NCBI RefSeq assembly: GCF_000772935.1
Contig: NZ_JPVR01000080.1
Coordinates: 62,001-126,000 of the forward strand
DNA length: 64,000 bases
Direction: 5' to 3'
DNA from: Lysinibacillus boronitolerans JCM 21713 = 10a = NBRC 103108
GTDB lineage: Bacteria > Bacillota > Bacilli > Bacillales_A > Planococcaceae
Each line of letters opens with the position of its first letter. Position 1 is the first letter of the stretch. Below are positions 8,459 to 18,017 of this stretch, one piece after another. Both the position numbers and the translations under genes were made by a program. The notes under the pieces were generated by a model that saw only the letters and a list, made by a program, of their open reading frames with translations, was not told the origin of the DNA and ran no database searches.

Positions 8459-9886
8459 TTAAAGATATATTTTTTGATTTAATTTTAATTGGACTTCTTG
8501 TTGGTTTATTTCTAAGTTCGTCACTTTTTTCACTTTTAAATAATAAACGATATAACATCCAATGAAGAATGCACCACCACAGTAGAGTGCTAAACGTTGT
8601 GCTGGATCAAAAGCCAAGCTTACCATTACAATACAGTTCGCTAATAAACCTAATATAGGGATCACTGGATACAATGGCGCTTTGAATTTTAAATCCTCTA
8701 CTTTTCCTCCTTGACGTATATAGGAGCGTCTAAATGCAATTTGAGATGCTGTAATCGCAATCCAACCAATTTGTGCACCTAAGCCTGCTAGAGATAATAA
8801 CCACACAAAGACTGTATTAGCAGCGAAGACACTTGACAGTAATGATAGACCTGCTACAGCGAGTGTGATTAGTAATGCATTCATTGGGATACCTCTTTTA
8901 TTAACCTTCCCTAAAACGGGACTTGCCATCTTTTCGACAGATAGTGAGAACAGCATACGTGTTGCAGCATAAAGACCAGAGTTTGCGACAGATAATAAGG
9001 CTGTTAGGATAACAAAATTCATAATATCTGCTGCATATGGAATACCTATGCTATCTAATACAACTACAAATGGACTTTCCACAACCCCTGCTTTATCCAT
9101 TGGTATCATAGCTGCAAGTACAAATACCGATAACACAAAGAAGAACAACGTACGCCAAACAGTTTGCTTAATAGATTTAGGGATAGTCTTTTCAGGATTT
9201 TCACTCTCCCCAGCAGCAATACCAATTAATTCTGTACCTTGGAATGAAAAATTCACGGTAATCATTGTAATAAGCAGTGCTGTTACGCCATTCGGAAATA
9301 GTCCACCCTCATAAAAATGAGTAAGGAAAGGTGCATTTGTTCCATCTTTCATATCGATTAGCCCAAACATAGCTGCTCCACCAACCGCAAGGAACATAAT
9401 AATTGCTAATATCTTAATGCTGGAGAAAACAAATTCTGCTTCACCAAATGCTTTTGCTGATAAACCATTCAATACAAAGAGCAGTGCAGCAAATATTAGG
9501 CACCACATCCATACTGGTGAATCAGGGAACCATCTTTGCATAAGTTGTCCAGCTCCTAAAAATTCAAGAGCAACAGTTACTGCCCAACCTAGCCAGTATA
9601 GCCATCCAACGGCAAAACCAGTAGCAGGACCGATAAATTTCGTCGTGTACGTTTGGAACGAGCCTGATACCGGCATAGCAACAGACAATTCACCCAAACA
9701 TAGCATTGTTAAATACATAACTGCTCCGCCTACTAAGTAAGCGAGGATGGCACCAGTTGGCCCAGCTTGGTTAATCGTGTAGCCTGATCCAAGAAAGAAA
9801 CCAGTTCCAATACATCCGCCAAGTGAAATCATAAATAAGTGTCTTGCTTTCATACTTCTTTTTAATTCATATTGTTCTGCTGCCAT
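8459..9886 (-). CDS. APC family amino-acid permease (RocE/RocC-like)
   Basis: The protein has about 475 residues starting [26 protein letters not shown] lies 6 nt before this ATG, so the longer TTG-started frame is rejected. Twelve membrane segments are expected. The first helix carries the [16 protein letters not shown] motif of amino-acid/proton symporters, and [15 protein letters not shown] and [15 protein letters not shown] are standard AAT-family blocks. Arginase lies immediately upstream on the same strand, so arginine or ornithine uptake is the likely job. Specificity cannot be read from sequence alone. Confidence 0.85.
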   Translation of the reverse strand: MAAEQYELKRSMKARHLFMISLGGCIGTGFFLGSGYTINQAGPTGAILAYLVGGAVMYLTMLCLGELSVAMPVSGSFQTYTTKFIGPATGFAVGWLYWLGWAVTVALEFLGAGQLMQRWFPDSPVWMWCLIFAALLFVLNGLSAKAFGEAEFVFSSIKILAIIMFLAVGGAAMFGLIDMKDGTNAPFLTHFYEGGLFPNGVTALLITMITVNFSFQGTELIGIAAGESENPEKTIPKSIKQTVWRTLFFFVLSVFVLAAMIPMDKAGVVESPFVVVLDSIGIPYAADIMNFVILTALLSVANSGLYAATRMLFSLSVEKMASPVLGKVNKRGIPMNALLITLAVAGLSLLSSVFAANTVFVWLLSLAGLGAQIGWIAITASQIAFRRSYIRQGGKVEDLKFKAPLYPVIPILGLLANCIVMVSLAFDPAQRLALYCGGAFFIGCYIVYYLKVKKVTNLEINQQEVQLKLNQKIYL

Positions 9887-10153
9887 AAAAAACTCCTTAC
9901 ATTCATTATCTTGTAAGCACTTTCTTTTTTTCGTGCAAAACAGATAACAATCTAAAATTTGAGTGATTAATAGATAAACTGTTTTATATATTTTATGAAC
10001 TGTCAATTTTCTGACAAAATAAAGGCTATTGATTAGCTAAATTGTATTGTAAACTTAATATAGGGAGAGCTACTTTCTTATAGTTGGTTGTCGCGACCTA
10101 ATTTTTTAAGAAAGTTCTTCCTTTTGGGATACAAAATGACTTCTATTCATGGC

Positions 10154-11059
10154 TTAAAGTAATGTATCGCCAAATAGTGAGCTGATTAAAGCTACTGCAG
10201 CAATAGCCGTTTTATTGTATTGATCTAATACTGGGTTAGTCTCAACAAATTCTGCTGAAGTAATAATATTTGCTTCTGACAGCATTTCCATAGCCAAATG
10301 ACTTTCACGATAGCTAATACCACCTGCTACGGGCGTACCTACACCTGGTGCATCATTTGGATCAAGTCCATCTAAATCTAATGATAGGTGAACACCGTCT
10401 GTACGCTCCTTTAAATAGTCAATCGTTTCTGACATCACTTTCGTCATTCCTAAACGATCAATTTCATGCATCGTGTATACTTTAATACCAATTTCCTTAA
10501 TAAGTTTTTTTTCTCCTGGATCTAAATCACGAGCACCAATAATAACAACGTTTTCAGGCTTTACCTTTGGAGCATAGCCTCCGATATTTGTAAGTGCTGG
10601 ATGCCCAAGGCCTAAGCTTACAGCTAAAGACATGCCATGGATATTTCCTGAAGGAGATGTTTCACCAGTATTTAAATCGCCATGGGCATCATACCAAATG
10701 ACCCCTAGATTCTCATAATGCTTGGAAACTCCTGCTAATGTTCCAATAGCAATACTATGATCTCCACCTAATACTAAAGGAAAACGGTTTAAAGAAATTT
10801 CATGGTCTACTTTTTGGCCTAGCTTCTCGTTACTTTCTGTGACAGTTTTTAAATTTTTTAAGTTTGTCTTTCCTTCTGCGTCTTTATCTTCGTGTACGAA
10901 GTCAATAGTTAAATCTCCTTCGTCATAAATCGAATAACCAAGGCCCTCAAGTCGTTCAGTTACCCCCGCATATCTGATAGCACTTGGTCCCATGTCTACG
11001 CCTCTTCTTGTTTGACCTAAATCCATGGGCACCCCAATAATTGTCACTTCTTTATTCAT
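10154..11059 (-). CDS. rocF: Arginase
   Basis: The protein has 301 residues, the normal arginase length. Manganese-site motifs are all present: GGDHSIAIGT, WYDAHGDLNTGETSPSGNIHGM and SLDLDGLDP, plus the C-terminal SAEFVETNP. It hydrolyses arginine to ornithine and urea in the cytoplasm, the first step of arginine use as a nitrogen and carbon source. AGGAG precedes the ATG. The downstream permease is on the same strand about 270 nt away with no strong terminator between, so a shared transcript is plausible. Confidence 0.95.
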   Translation of the reverse strand: MNKEVTIIGVPMDLGQTRRGVDMGPSAIRYAGVTERLEGLGYSIYDEGDLTIDFVHEDKDAEGKTNLKNLKTVTESNEKLGQKVDHEISLNRFPLVLGGDHSIAIGTLAGVSKHYENLGVIWYDAHGDLNTGETSPSGNIHGMSLAVSLGLGHPALTNIGGYAPKVKPENVVIIGARDLDPGEKKLIKEIGIKVYTMHEIDRLGMTKVMSETIDYLKERTDGVHLSLDLDGLDPNDAPGVGTPVAGGISYRESHLAMEMLSEANIITSAEFVETNPVLDQYNKTAIAAVALISSLFGDTLL

Positions 11060-11433
11060 GATGTTTTCTCCTCTCCACTAATTACTTTCACAGTATAAAG
11101 AATTTGCAACATTGACTCAACTCGACATTTTTTTAAATTTTTATACAGTTTAAATTATTAAAAACATAGATTTATTCCTGTATAAACGAATGCATAAACG
11201 CTATTTCAATGCATACCAAAACATTTTTTTCCTTTTAAACGTGTTTTTTTGTAAGAAATTACTAAACAAAATATTAAAACTGTTCTTTTTTTATAGTTTT
11301 TTCCGAAAATTTCGTCGGTAATTTTATCTATAAATGCTATATATTAATAAATAATCTCTAAAACCATCCAATTTTTCTTCTTTTTTACGGCAAAAAAAGC
11401 CTTACTACAATAGTAATAAGGCTTTTCAATTGC
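11060..11433. other. AT-rich spacer upstream of rocF
   Basis: This 374-nt gap holds the leftward rocF promoter region and the TetR-gene terminator. The inverted repeat TTTATACAG/CTGTATAAA (11140-11148 and 11178-11186) has 9-bp perfect arms 29 nt apart and may be an operator. A TTGCAA followed by TATACT is seen nearer the gene, but with wrong spacing for a standard promoter. No gene is visible. Confidence 0.4.
11396..11426 (-). terminator. Rho-independent terminator of the TetR gene
   Basis: AAGCCTTACTA pairs with TAGTAATAAGGCTT with one bulge, followed on the minus strand by a run of seven T. Confidence 0.8.
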
Positions 11434-12021
11434 CTATTTTAATAATCGCACAATACTATTCAAACAGGTTTCTTTATAAAATTTATGTTGTTCTTCTAAA
11501 TCGCAGGTTAACCACTGAATTAATGAACCATCAATCATTGCCCTCATCATTTTTGCATAGGTTAAGGAATCAATGTCTGAACTAAAGACACCTTCTCTTT
11601 TTCCTAATTCAATAATTTCTTGTCCAATTCTCCAGCAATTCTCATAAAATTTTAAGTTAATTTTTTTGTACTCTTCATTGCTATTTGCCTGAGCTAAAAA
11701 ATCTAAATAAACTCTGTAAAATTTTTTATTTTCTATAGGGGATACAAAAACAGCATTTAAGTAGGCCTGGAGCTTGTCTATAGCTGTTTGATGCTTGCCT
11801 ATTTCTTGTATTTCATAGCTGTAGATTTTGCTCGTAGTGGATTCCAGTAATTCTAATAAAATGTTTTGTTTGCTTGTAAAGTAGTAGTGAACTACCCCTT
11901 TTGAGACACTGGCATGATTGGCTATGTCTTGTAGTGTAACCTTATCATACCCTAATTGTGAAACAGCGTTAAAGGCTGCTTTCATAATCTGTTTTTTACG
12001 TTCTTCCTCTTTCTTTTTCAT
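11434..12021 (-). CDS. TetR/AcrR family transcriptional regulator
   Basis: The protein has about 195 residues from MKKKEEERKKQIMKAAFNAV. GGAGG lies 5 nt before this ATG, so the upstream start at 12078 is rejected. The DNA-binding helix-turn-helix is VTLQDIANHASVSKGVVHYY with YFTSKQNILLELL. The C-terminal all-helical ligand domain resembles the BetI-like group. It is divergent from the YhfP-type reductase gene, and a perfect 10-bp palindrome lies between them, so it probably represses that gene and itself. Confidence 0.9.
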   Translation of the reverse strand: MKKKEEERKKQIMKAAFNAVSQLGYDKVTLQDIANHASVSKGVVHYYFTSKQNILLELLESTTSKIYSYEIQEIGKHQTAIDKLQAYLNAVFVSPIENKKFYRVYLDFLAQANSNEEYKKINLKFYENCWRIGQEIIELGKREGVFSSDIDSLTYAKMMRAMIDGSLIQWLTCDLEEQHKFYKETCLNSIVRLLK

Positions 12022-12086
12022 AGGAGCCTCCGATGATTTGATAGAAGTTATTATACATGAAGAGTAGCAACAATCCAATTTTATGT

Positions 12087-12096
12087 TGACCGGTCA
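12087..12096. promoter_or_regulatory. TetR-type operator TGACCGGTCA
   Basis: A perfect 10-bp palindrome lies in the divergent region and overlaps the TTGACC that could serve as the -35 of the rightward reductase gene. The TGACCGGTCA core is typical of operators bound by TetR-family fatty-acid and quinone-stress regulators. Binding is inferred from position. Confidence 0.6.
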
Positions 12097-12147
12097 GAAT
12101 AATTTTGTTACTGTTTAATGGAATAAAATTATAGGGGGACGTTTACG

Positions 12148-13140
12148 ATGACGGTAGAAAATTTTAGTGCGTTAGTAGTCAATAAAGACGATGCATTTAC
12201 AGTGAAAGTGAACGAGTTAACTTTAGAAGATCTACCAAAAGGTGAGGTTTTAATTAAAGTTAGTTATTCAGGTATTAATTATAAAGATAGTCTTGCCTCT
12301 ATTCCTGATGGTAAAATCGTTACGTCTTATCCTTTTGTTCCTGGCATTGATTTAGCTGGGACTGTTGTTTCTTCTGAGGATCCTCGCTTTAAAATTGGTG
12401 ACGAGGTCATCGCAACTAGCTATGAAATAGGTGTCTCTCATTTTGGTGGTTTTAGTGAATATGCTCGCATCCCAGCACAATGGATTGTACCGCTTCCAAA
12501 AGGACTTTCCCTCAAAGAGGCTATGGTAATTGGTACTGCAGGATTTACAGCTGCATTATCTGTTCAAAAGTTAGAGGAAAATGGTATTCCTCCTGAAAAG
12601 GGAAAAATTCTTGTGACAGGGGCTACAGGTGGTGTAGGTAGCTTTGCTGTCTCTATTCTTTCAACACTGGGTTATCAAGTTGAAGCGAGCACAGGAAAAG
12701 AATCTGAACATGAATATTTACAATCACTCGGAGCTACTACAATAGTAAATCGTGAAGAGGTTTATGATGGAAAGATTAGAGCATTAGGAAAACAAAAATG
12801 GGCTGCTGCTGTTGATTCTGTTGGTGGAGAGCCACTTGCCTCTTTATTAAGCCAAATTCAATATGGTGGGGCTGTTGCAAGTAGTGGTTTAACAGCAGGT
12901 ACACAGCTTCCTACAAGTGTATTTCCCTTCATTTTAAGAGGCGTGAGTTTACTTGGAGTTGATTCTGTTTATTGCCCAATGGACATTCGATTGAACATTT
13001 GGCATCGATTAGCGACTGATTTCAAACCAGCAAACCTTAATGATTTCATTCAGCAAGAGGTAACACTACAACAACTTCCTGATGTTTTACCTATCTTACT
13101 AAAGGGTCAAGCAAGAGGCAGAATCCTTGTTGCATTATAA
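12148..13140 (+). CDS. YhdH/YhfP family NADPH-dependent oxidoreductase (acryloyl-CoA reductase/quinone reductase type)
   Basis: This is a 330-residue zinc-free medium-chain reductase. The front domain carries SYSGINYKDSLASIPDGK and YPFVPGIDLAGTV. The nucleotide-binding domain has VTGATGGVGSFAVSILSTLGY, and the C-terminus LLKGQARGRILVAL is typical of the YhdH/YhfP group. Relatives reduce quinones, enals or acryloyl-CoA. GGGGGA precedes the ATG at good spacing. It is monocistronic and divergent from the TetR gene, so it is probably induced by a reactive carbonyl or acyl compound. Confidence 0.9.
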   Translation: MTVENFSALVVNKDDAFTVKVNELTLEDLPKGEVLIKVSYSGINYKDSLASIPDGKIVTSYPFVPGIDLAGTVVSSEDPRFKIGDEVIATSYEIGVSHFGGFSEYARIPAQWIVPLPKGLSLKEAMVIGTAGFTAALSVQKLEENGIPPEKGKILVTGATGGVGSFAVSILSTLGYQVEASTGKESEHEYLQSLGATTIVNREEVYDGKIRALGKQKWAAAVDSVGGEPLASLLSQIQYGGAVASSGLTAGTQLPTSVFPFILRGVSLLGVDSVYCPMDIRLNIWHRLATDFKPANLNDFIQQEVTLQQLPDVLPILLKGQARGRILVAL

Positions 13141-13202
13141 GGGGGTTCATCAAGCTTCCTTCTCCATTGTATTTCCCAGAAAATAATTCTAGTTGTCAAA
13201 TA

Positions 13203-13239
13203 AGCTACTACGCATAGCGAGCGTGGTAGCTTTTTTTTA
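13203..13239 (+). terminator. Rho-independent terminator of the YhfP-like gene
   Basis: AGCTACTACGC pairs with GCGTGGTAGCT (one G:T pair) around a 7-nt loop, followed by eight T. Confidence 0.85.
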
Positions 13240-13302
13240 TGGTTGACATCTCCCTGACATATAAGCACTTTATAGTAACTCATGAACGACCCACCTGTTT
13301 CC

Positions 13303-13336
13303 TTTAGACAAATTTAGGCACCTAAACTTGTCTAAA
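13303..13336. repeat. Near-perfect 34-bp inverted repeat
   Basis: Sixteen-base arms TTTAGACAAATTTAGG and CCTAAACTTGTCTAAA match at 15 of 16 positions around a 2-nt spacer. There is no T run after it, so it is not a standard terminator. It lies 85 nt before the acyltransferase start and could be an operator, a cruciform-forming site or a remnant of a small mobile repeat. Confidence 0.6.
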
Positions 13337-13420
13337 TTAGTACTACCAAGCATACCAATAGAGTATGTAGACAGTGTTCTGGGAATTCAATACTATAATT
13401 AAAATTTTGGAGATGAGCGT

Positions 13421-14548
13421 ATGAAGCGAGCACATATTAATGAATTAAATATTACACGAGCATTAGCCATTCTAGCTGTCCTTCTTATTCATTCTACTAG
13501 TACCCCTGTAACGGCTTTATCTAGTGACTCAAAACTATATCCATTTTATGTATTTTTTAATATTTCCCCTAAATTCGCTGTTCCTGTTTTTATTTTCTTA
13601 AGTGGATTTGTATTATTTTACAATTATATACAAAAGGATTTAACAAAGGAGCTTATTAAAAATTTTTATAAAAAAAGAGTGACACAAATTCTCATTCCTT
13701 ACCTCTTTTTTTCTATCTTTTATTATGTAGCGATGCAATTTTATGTGACATATGATTTAGCAGAAACTTGGCGCTCCCTATTTAGTATCGAATTTCTGGA
13801 AAAACTATTATTAGGCAAAGCGTATACCCATCTATACTATATTTTTATTATTGTCCAATTCTATCTTTTGTTCCCATTACTCCTATATATTTTAAAGAAA
13901 AAACCAGCCCTATCTCCTCATTTAATTTTGATTGGCTTTGCTCTTCAATGGGTCTTTATTCTATTAAATGCGGAGTTTTGGCAGTATCCCTATAGAGGGA
14001 GTATCGCTTTCTCTTATCTCTTTTATTTCTTAACAGGGGCATTTTTAGGAATCTATTTTGAAAAATACAAAGGATGGCTTCAACTAAAAAAAGAAAATTT
14101 TCCTATCACGATACTTTTTTTGTGGTGTATATGGCTAAGTTCTACGATATATAATGTATATTTATATTACTATGTTTATTCATCACAAACCTATCTAGTG
14201 AACAGCACCATATTTGAGCTAGTTTTTCAGCTACAATCTTTTACAGCCTGTATTGTCTTATTACAGCTTTCTTTCTGGATCTATGATAAATGGAACCAAG
14301 CTATTGTAAATGGCTTAATCAATCTAGGAACAGTATCATTTGGCATCTATCTACTACATCCATTTTTCCTTTTCCTTTATAGACAATTAAGTACTGGCGG
14401 TAATAGTATTATCTATCACCTTTGGAGCATTGGGGGCTTTATCTTTTCTCTCTTCGTTCCATGGATGGTCGTACTATTGATGGGCAGATTCTTTAAGTAC
14501 CATTGGATTGCCTTTGGTCTTATCCCAAGCAAATTCCCTTACAAATAG
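13421..14548 (+). CDS. Membrane acyltransferase family 3 protein
   Basis: This is a 375-residue polytopic protein with about ten membrane segments. The first block, INELNITRALAILAVLLIHS, is the conserved start of acyltransferase-3 proteins, with the catalytic His in LLIHS. FPVFIFLSGF-type sequence appears as AVPVFIFLSGFVLFYN, and an Arg-rich loop KKRVTQILIPYLFFS follows. Relatives O-acetylate or O-succinylate surface sugars and wall polymers. The substrate is unknown. GGAG precedes the ATG by 8 nt. Monocistronic. Confidence 0.88.
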   Translation: MKRAHINELNITRALAILAVLLIHSTSTPVTALSSDSKLYPFYVFFNISPKFAVPVFIFLSGFVLFYNYIQKDLTKELIKNFYKKRVTQILIPYLFFSIFYYVAMQFYVTYDLAETWRSLFSIEFLEKLLLGKAYTHLYYIFIIVQFYLLFPLLLYILKKKPALSPHLILIGFALQWVFILLNAEFWQYPYRGSIAFSYLFYFLTGAFLGIYFEKYKGWLQLKKENFPITILFLWCIWLSSTIYNVYLYYYVYSSQTYLVNSTIFELVFQLQSFTACIVLLQLSFWIYDKWNQAIVNGLINLGTVSFGIYLLHPFFLFLYRQLSTGGNSIIYHLWSIGGFIFSLFVPWMVVLLMGRFFKYHWIAFGLIPSKFPYK

Positions 14549-14559
14549 CCGTTCTATAT

Positions 14560-14601
14560 ACACAGCCAGTTGTCGATTAGTTTCCGTCAACCGGCTATGT
14601 A
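14560..14601 (+). terminator. Hairpin after the acyltransferase gene
   Basis: ACACAGCCAGTTG pairs with CAACCGGCTATGT (12 of 13) around a 15-nt loop. Only a weak T-rich tail (ATTTCTTT) follows, so termination may be partial. Confidence 0.5.
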
Positions 14602-14689
14602 TTTCTTTGAGAGCCTATTTACCCTTGCTATATTTTTTAAAAAAATTTGGGTTTCTTCAGGGGTACATTATTAATAAGAAGAAACTAAT

Positions 14690-14722
14690 AAAAAAAGCCC
14701 TGTAGAGACCTCTCCACAGGGC
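14690..14722 (-). terminator. Rho-independent terminator of the S-layer-type gene
   Basis: GCCCTGT pairs with ACAGGGC, extended inward by AGAG/CTCT. A run of T follows on the minus strand. Confidence 0.85.
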
Positions 14723-14741
14723 ATTTCAATGAACGATTTAA

Positions 14742-17222
14742 TTATTTTGCAATTGAACCGTCTTTTACTTTGTTGTTATTAGCATCAACTAAGTTTGTAG
14801 ATTTGAATTCAACTACAATACTATCCGTTAAAGCGTAATCCGCTTTAGTTGTCACAGTTAATTTACCATTAGCTACAGCAGCTGAAGCAACCTCTACAGT
14901 TGAACCAGCAATTTTAACTGTTAAACCTGTTGGTGCAACTTGGTCAGCAATACTTTCAGTGAAGTCAACAGTAAATGTTTTGCTATCTACTACCGTTACT
15001 TTAGATGCTACAGGCACAATATTTTCTTTAAGCGCTACTAGAATTGTAGCTTTTCCACCTTTAAGTGTATTACCTTTTGTATCTACTACATTTTTAGCTT
15101 CAAGTACATAACTACCATTAGCAGTGATAGAACCTTCTGGTAAAGTGAATCGTACTTTTTTAGTACCATCTACAAATTGAAGTTGAGTGCCAGCAGGTAG
15201 CTCTTTTCCTCCAATTGTGTAGTTAGCAGGATTTGTTGCTGTTGCAGTCACATCTTTAGCATACTCAACTGTGAATACGTTATTGTCAGTTACAACAACT
15301 GGAGTAGCTCCGAATACTAATGAATCTGTTGGTGTTTCAGGTGTAGCTTCAAATACGCCTGTTGTTACATTGAAAGTAACAGTATCAGCAGTTACATTGC
15401 CAGCTAAATCTGAAACTGCTTTAGCAGATAATTCAAATGTGTATGTTGAATTGCTATCTAAATCAATGTCCACTTTTACAGTGTTTTTCTCTGCACCCTC
15501 GATTTTACCGTTACCATCTACATCGAAACCAGCAACAGCTTTTACTGCTGTTTCTTTCCCAGTAGTGTAAGCAATACCATTTTGAGTTTTAACTGTTAAT
15601 TTACCATCTACTTTTACTGGTTCACTAAAAGTAAGGTATAAAGCATCTACGTCTGTAGTAGCATTTACATCATCAGCCACTAACATTTTAGAAGAAGCAG
15701 CTACTAAAGAAGCAGGCGTTAAATCTTTAGAAAGAATAGCATTGAACTCAAATGCATCTCCAGCATTACCAGCTAAATCTTTTTGTCCTTCTACCTTAAC
15801 ATTTGTATTGATGAATGTAGCAGTACCTAATGCAGTTTTTGCATCAATTGTAAATACAGTTTTATCCTCTGTATCTTTAATATCAGCATCTGTTAAATAG
15901 AAAACAGTTGATCCAACAGTTACTTTTGCATACCCTTTAACTGTATTATCTTTATCAACAACAAAATCTTGTTTCTTTAATTCTTCTGAGAAATCGAAAG
16001 TGATTTCAGTACCGTTCACTGCTGTTGAAACAGTTGGTTTTGAGTTATCAACGTCTGCTTTAAGAACTGTGAAGTTAACAGCAATCGGATTTGCGATATT
16101 ATTAGCAAAGTCAGTTGCGCCAACGATGTCTACTTTGTAAGTTTGTTCAGCAGTTAAACCATTGATTGTTAATGTTTTACCAGATAACGTGTAGCGATCC
16201 TTAGCAAGTTCAGCACCATTTAAGCTTACAGTTCCTTCACTTTGTACAAGCTCATCGAAAGTGATAACTGCTGTAGTACCTTTTGCTTCAACCGTATTTA
16301 CACTTACAGGAGTAGTGTCTGCAAATGTGATCAATTTGTTAAACTCTTCTGTTAGAACTTTTGCATCTGCTTTTGTTTTGATTGGCTTTACAGTCACTTT
16401 GCCATTTGTTAATTTAATCTCTTTATCAGTTGTTAAAGTAACAGTCATTCCATCTTCAGATACTTTTGCATTCGTAATAGCTACACCTTCAATAGCATAT
16501 TTCGCTGTCACTGCAGCATCTTTAGCATCAACAGCTGTATTGAACTTCACTTCCAATTCTTTTGCATTAAGTCCTTTTACTGAATCTACAGCTGGTGTTA
16601 CCTCTTTAGTTGTTGCATCAATTGTACGTTTTACCATTGTAGCGAATTCTTCACGGCTGATTTTATCCTGTGGTGCTAATAATGCCCCTTTACCATTGAT
16701 TACACCATTTTCTACAGCTGTTTCTAAGTAAGATACAGCCCATTTAGAAGCTTTAGAAGCATCTGCAAATTGGCTAAGATCTGCTTTACCTGTTAATTGG
16801 TAACCTTGAACGATCACTTTAGCAGCTTGTTCTCTTGTTAATTGAGCTTTAGGCTCAAATTTACCATTGCCCATACCATCAAATAATTCTGGTGAAGTTG
16901 CAAGTACTGCGTTATAGAACCAGTCATTTTCATTTACATCAGAAAAATCTTCTGTGCCTGTAGCTTTTAAATCTAATGCTTTAGATAAAATTTCAGCAGC
17001 TTCTGCACGTGTAAGTGTACCAGCTGGGTTGAAGTTTCCTTTTTCATCGCCTTGGATGTAGCCTTTATCAGTTAAAAATTGTACAGCTTCTTTTGCCCAA
17101 GATGAAATGCTAGCTGCATCTTGAAATTCAGCAGCTGATGCTACTGGTACGATTGCTGATGCTACAAGTGCTGCTGTAGCTGTAGTTGCGAAAAATTTAC
17201 GACCCTTGTTTTGTTTTGTCAT
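14742..17222 (-). CDS. S-layer-type protein with three SLH domains and Ig-like repeats
   Basis: The protein has 826 residues. A 30-31 residue signal peptide (MTKQNKGRKFFATTATAALV, then VPVASAA) is close to that of Lysinibacillus surface-layer proteins. Three SLH domains follow at about 32-80, 92-142 and 153-202, with motifs TRAEAAEILSKAL, TREQAAKVIVQGY and SREEFATMVKRTI. They anchor the protein to pyruvylated wall polysaccharide. The remaining 620 residues are Thr/Val/Asp/Lys-rich beta-sandwich modules of the bacterial Ig-like type. A canonical EF-hand loop DVDGNGKIEGAE sits at 567-578 and suggests calcium binding. Strong GGAGG ribosome binding site and own terminator. It may be the main S-layer protein or a paralogue. 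Confidence 0.92.
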   Translation of the reverse strand: MTKQNKGRKFFATTATAALVASAIVPVASAAEFQDAASISSWAKEAVQFLTDKGYIQGDEKGNFNPAGTLTRAEAAEILSKALDLKATGTEDFSDVNENDWFYNAVLATSPELFDGMGNGKFEPKAQLTREQAAKVIVQGYQLTGKADLSQFADASKASKWAVSYLETAVENGVINGKGALLAPQDKISREEFATMVKRTIDATTKEVTPAVDSVKGLNAKELEVKFNTAVDAKDAAVTAKYAIEGVAITNAKVSEDGMTVTLTTDKEIKLTNGKVTVKPIKTKADAKVLTEEFNKLITFADTTPVSVNTVEAKGTTAVITFDELVQSEGTVSLNGAELAKDRYTLSGKTLTINGLTAEQTYKVDIVGATDFANNIANPIAVNFTVLKADVDNSKPTVSTAVNGTEITFDFSEELKKQDFVVDKDNTVKGYAKVTVGSTVFYLTDADIKDTEDKTVFTIDAKTALGTATFINTNVKVEGQKDLAGNAGDAFEFNAILSKDLTPASLVAASSKMLVADDVNATTDVDALYLTFSEPVKVDGKLTVKTQNGIAYTTGKETAVKAVAGFDVDGNGKIEGAEKNTVKVDIDLDSNSTYTFELSAKAVSDLAGNVTADTVTFNVTTGVFEATPETPTDSLVFGATPVVVTDNNVFTVEYAKDVTATATNPANYTIGGKELPAGTQLQFVDGTKKVRFTLPEGSITANGSYVLEAKNVVDTKGNTLKGGKATILVALKENIVPVASKVTVVDSKTFTVDFTESIADQVAPTGLTVKIAGSTVEVASAAVANGKLTVTTKADYALTDSIVVEFKSTNLVDANNNKVKDGSIAK

Positions 17223-18017
17223 AGTATATTCCTCCAGAATTTAAATAAATTATATTATTCTGTGAGAACAATATTATCGCGCTATTTAATTATAAAATTA
17301 TAAAAATATGTATAAATCGTTCCCACAAATAATAATTTAACCAATTATATGTAAAGCAATCTTCTAAATTTTCCATGATTAAATATCCCAATCAAACTGT
17401 AATTTGCTTTACAACACAATAATATAACTTCATTACCAATAAATAAACGCTAAAAATAAGGTAATATTAATACTACATTGGCTATGTAGGGAATCTTTTC
17501 ATAAAAAATTTCTAAAATAAGGAAACATTATGCTGAAGTGCGACAAAACAATCCATTTGGATGAATTTTACAGACACCTATTTTTTTCTTCAATTTTGTT
17601 CTAGTATTTTTTTAATATAATAATAATAATTCCTTTAAACGCTTATTTTTATACTCCTTAAATTTCATCAGGATTCAAATATATGCAATTACTTATATAG
17701 ATAAACTCATCTTTAGCGAAATTAGATTAAATGGATGGTATAGAAGAAAAATACTGATGCTTGAATAACCGAGGCTCAAGTTTGGGAACAACAAAAGGAG
17801 ATCGTTTAGGGGCTCTCACTATCTCAAAATTATCGATAATTAGTGGAAAACTACGGATATTTATCTAGTAGAAGAATGAAAAGTGTGAGCTTTATCTTTG
17901 CTCAATCGTTTTTTAGGTTAGGGCAATTGTTTGTAATCAACACTTCGATGAATGTCGAAATATTTATCTTTTACAATGGGTTCTGATAGTGAAAATATTT
18001 TGCGGGAGGAACTTATA
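17223..18017. other. Long AT-rich intergenic region
   Basis: About 800 nt with no convincing gene. The left part must hold the S-layer gene's leader and promoter. A long untranslated leader is common for S-layer genes, but no clear -35/-10 pair could be chosen. Around 17770-17880 there are short protein-like stretches (AQVWEQQKEIV) broken by stops, perhaps a long-dead coding remnant. A TTTACA and AAATAT pair near 17973 may serve the flavin-reductase-like gene. Confidence 0.35.

Noticed and set aside
11080..11120. A sigma-L (-24/-12) promoter for rocF, from TTGAGTC and TTGCAA
   Set aside because: The GG and GC elements do not fall at the required distance, and GG is not conserved. No RocR site was seen.
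13303..13336. Terminator call for the 34-bp inverted repeat
   Set aside because: No T run on either side, and the YhfP-like gene already has a strong terminator at 13203-13239.
17770..17880. Transposase-like fragment (AQVWEQQKEIV and LVENYGYLSSRRM)
   Set aside because: Stops interrupt it every 10-15 codons and no terminal repeats or catalytic residues are present. It is too short to assign.
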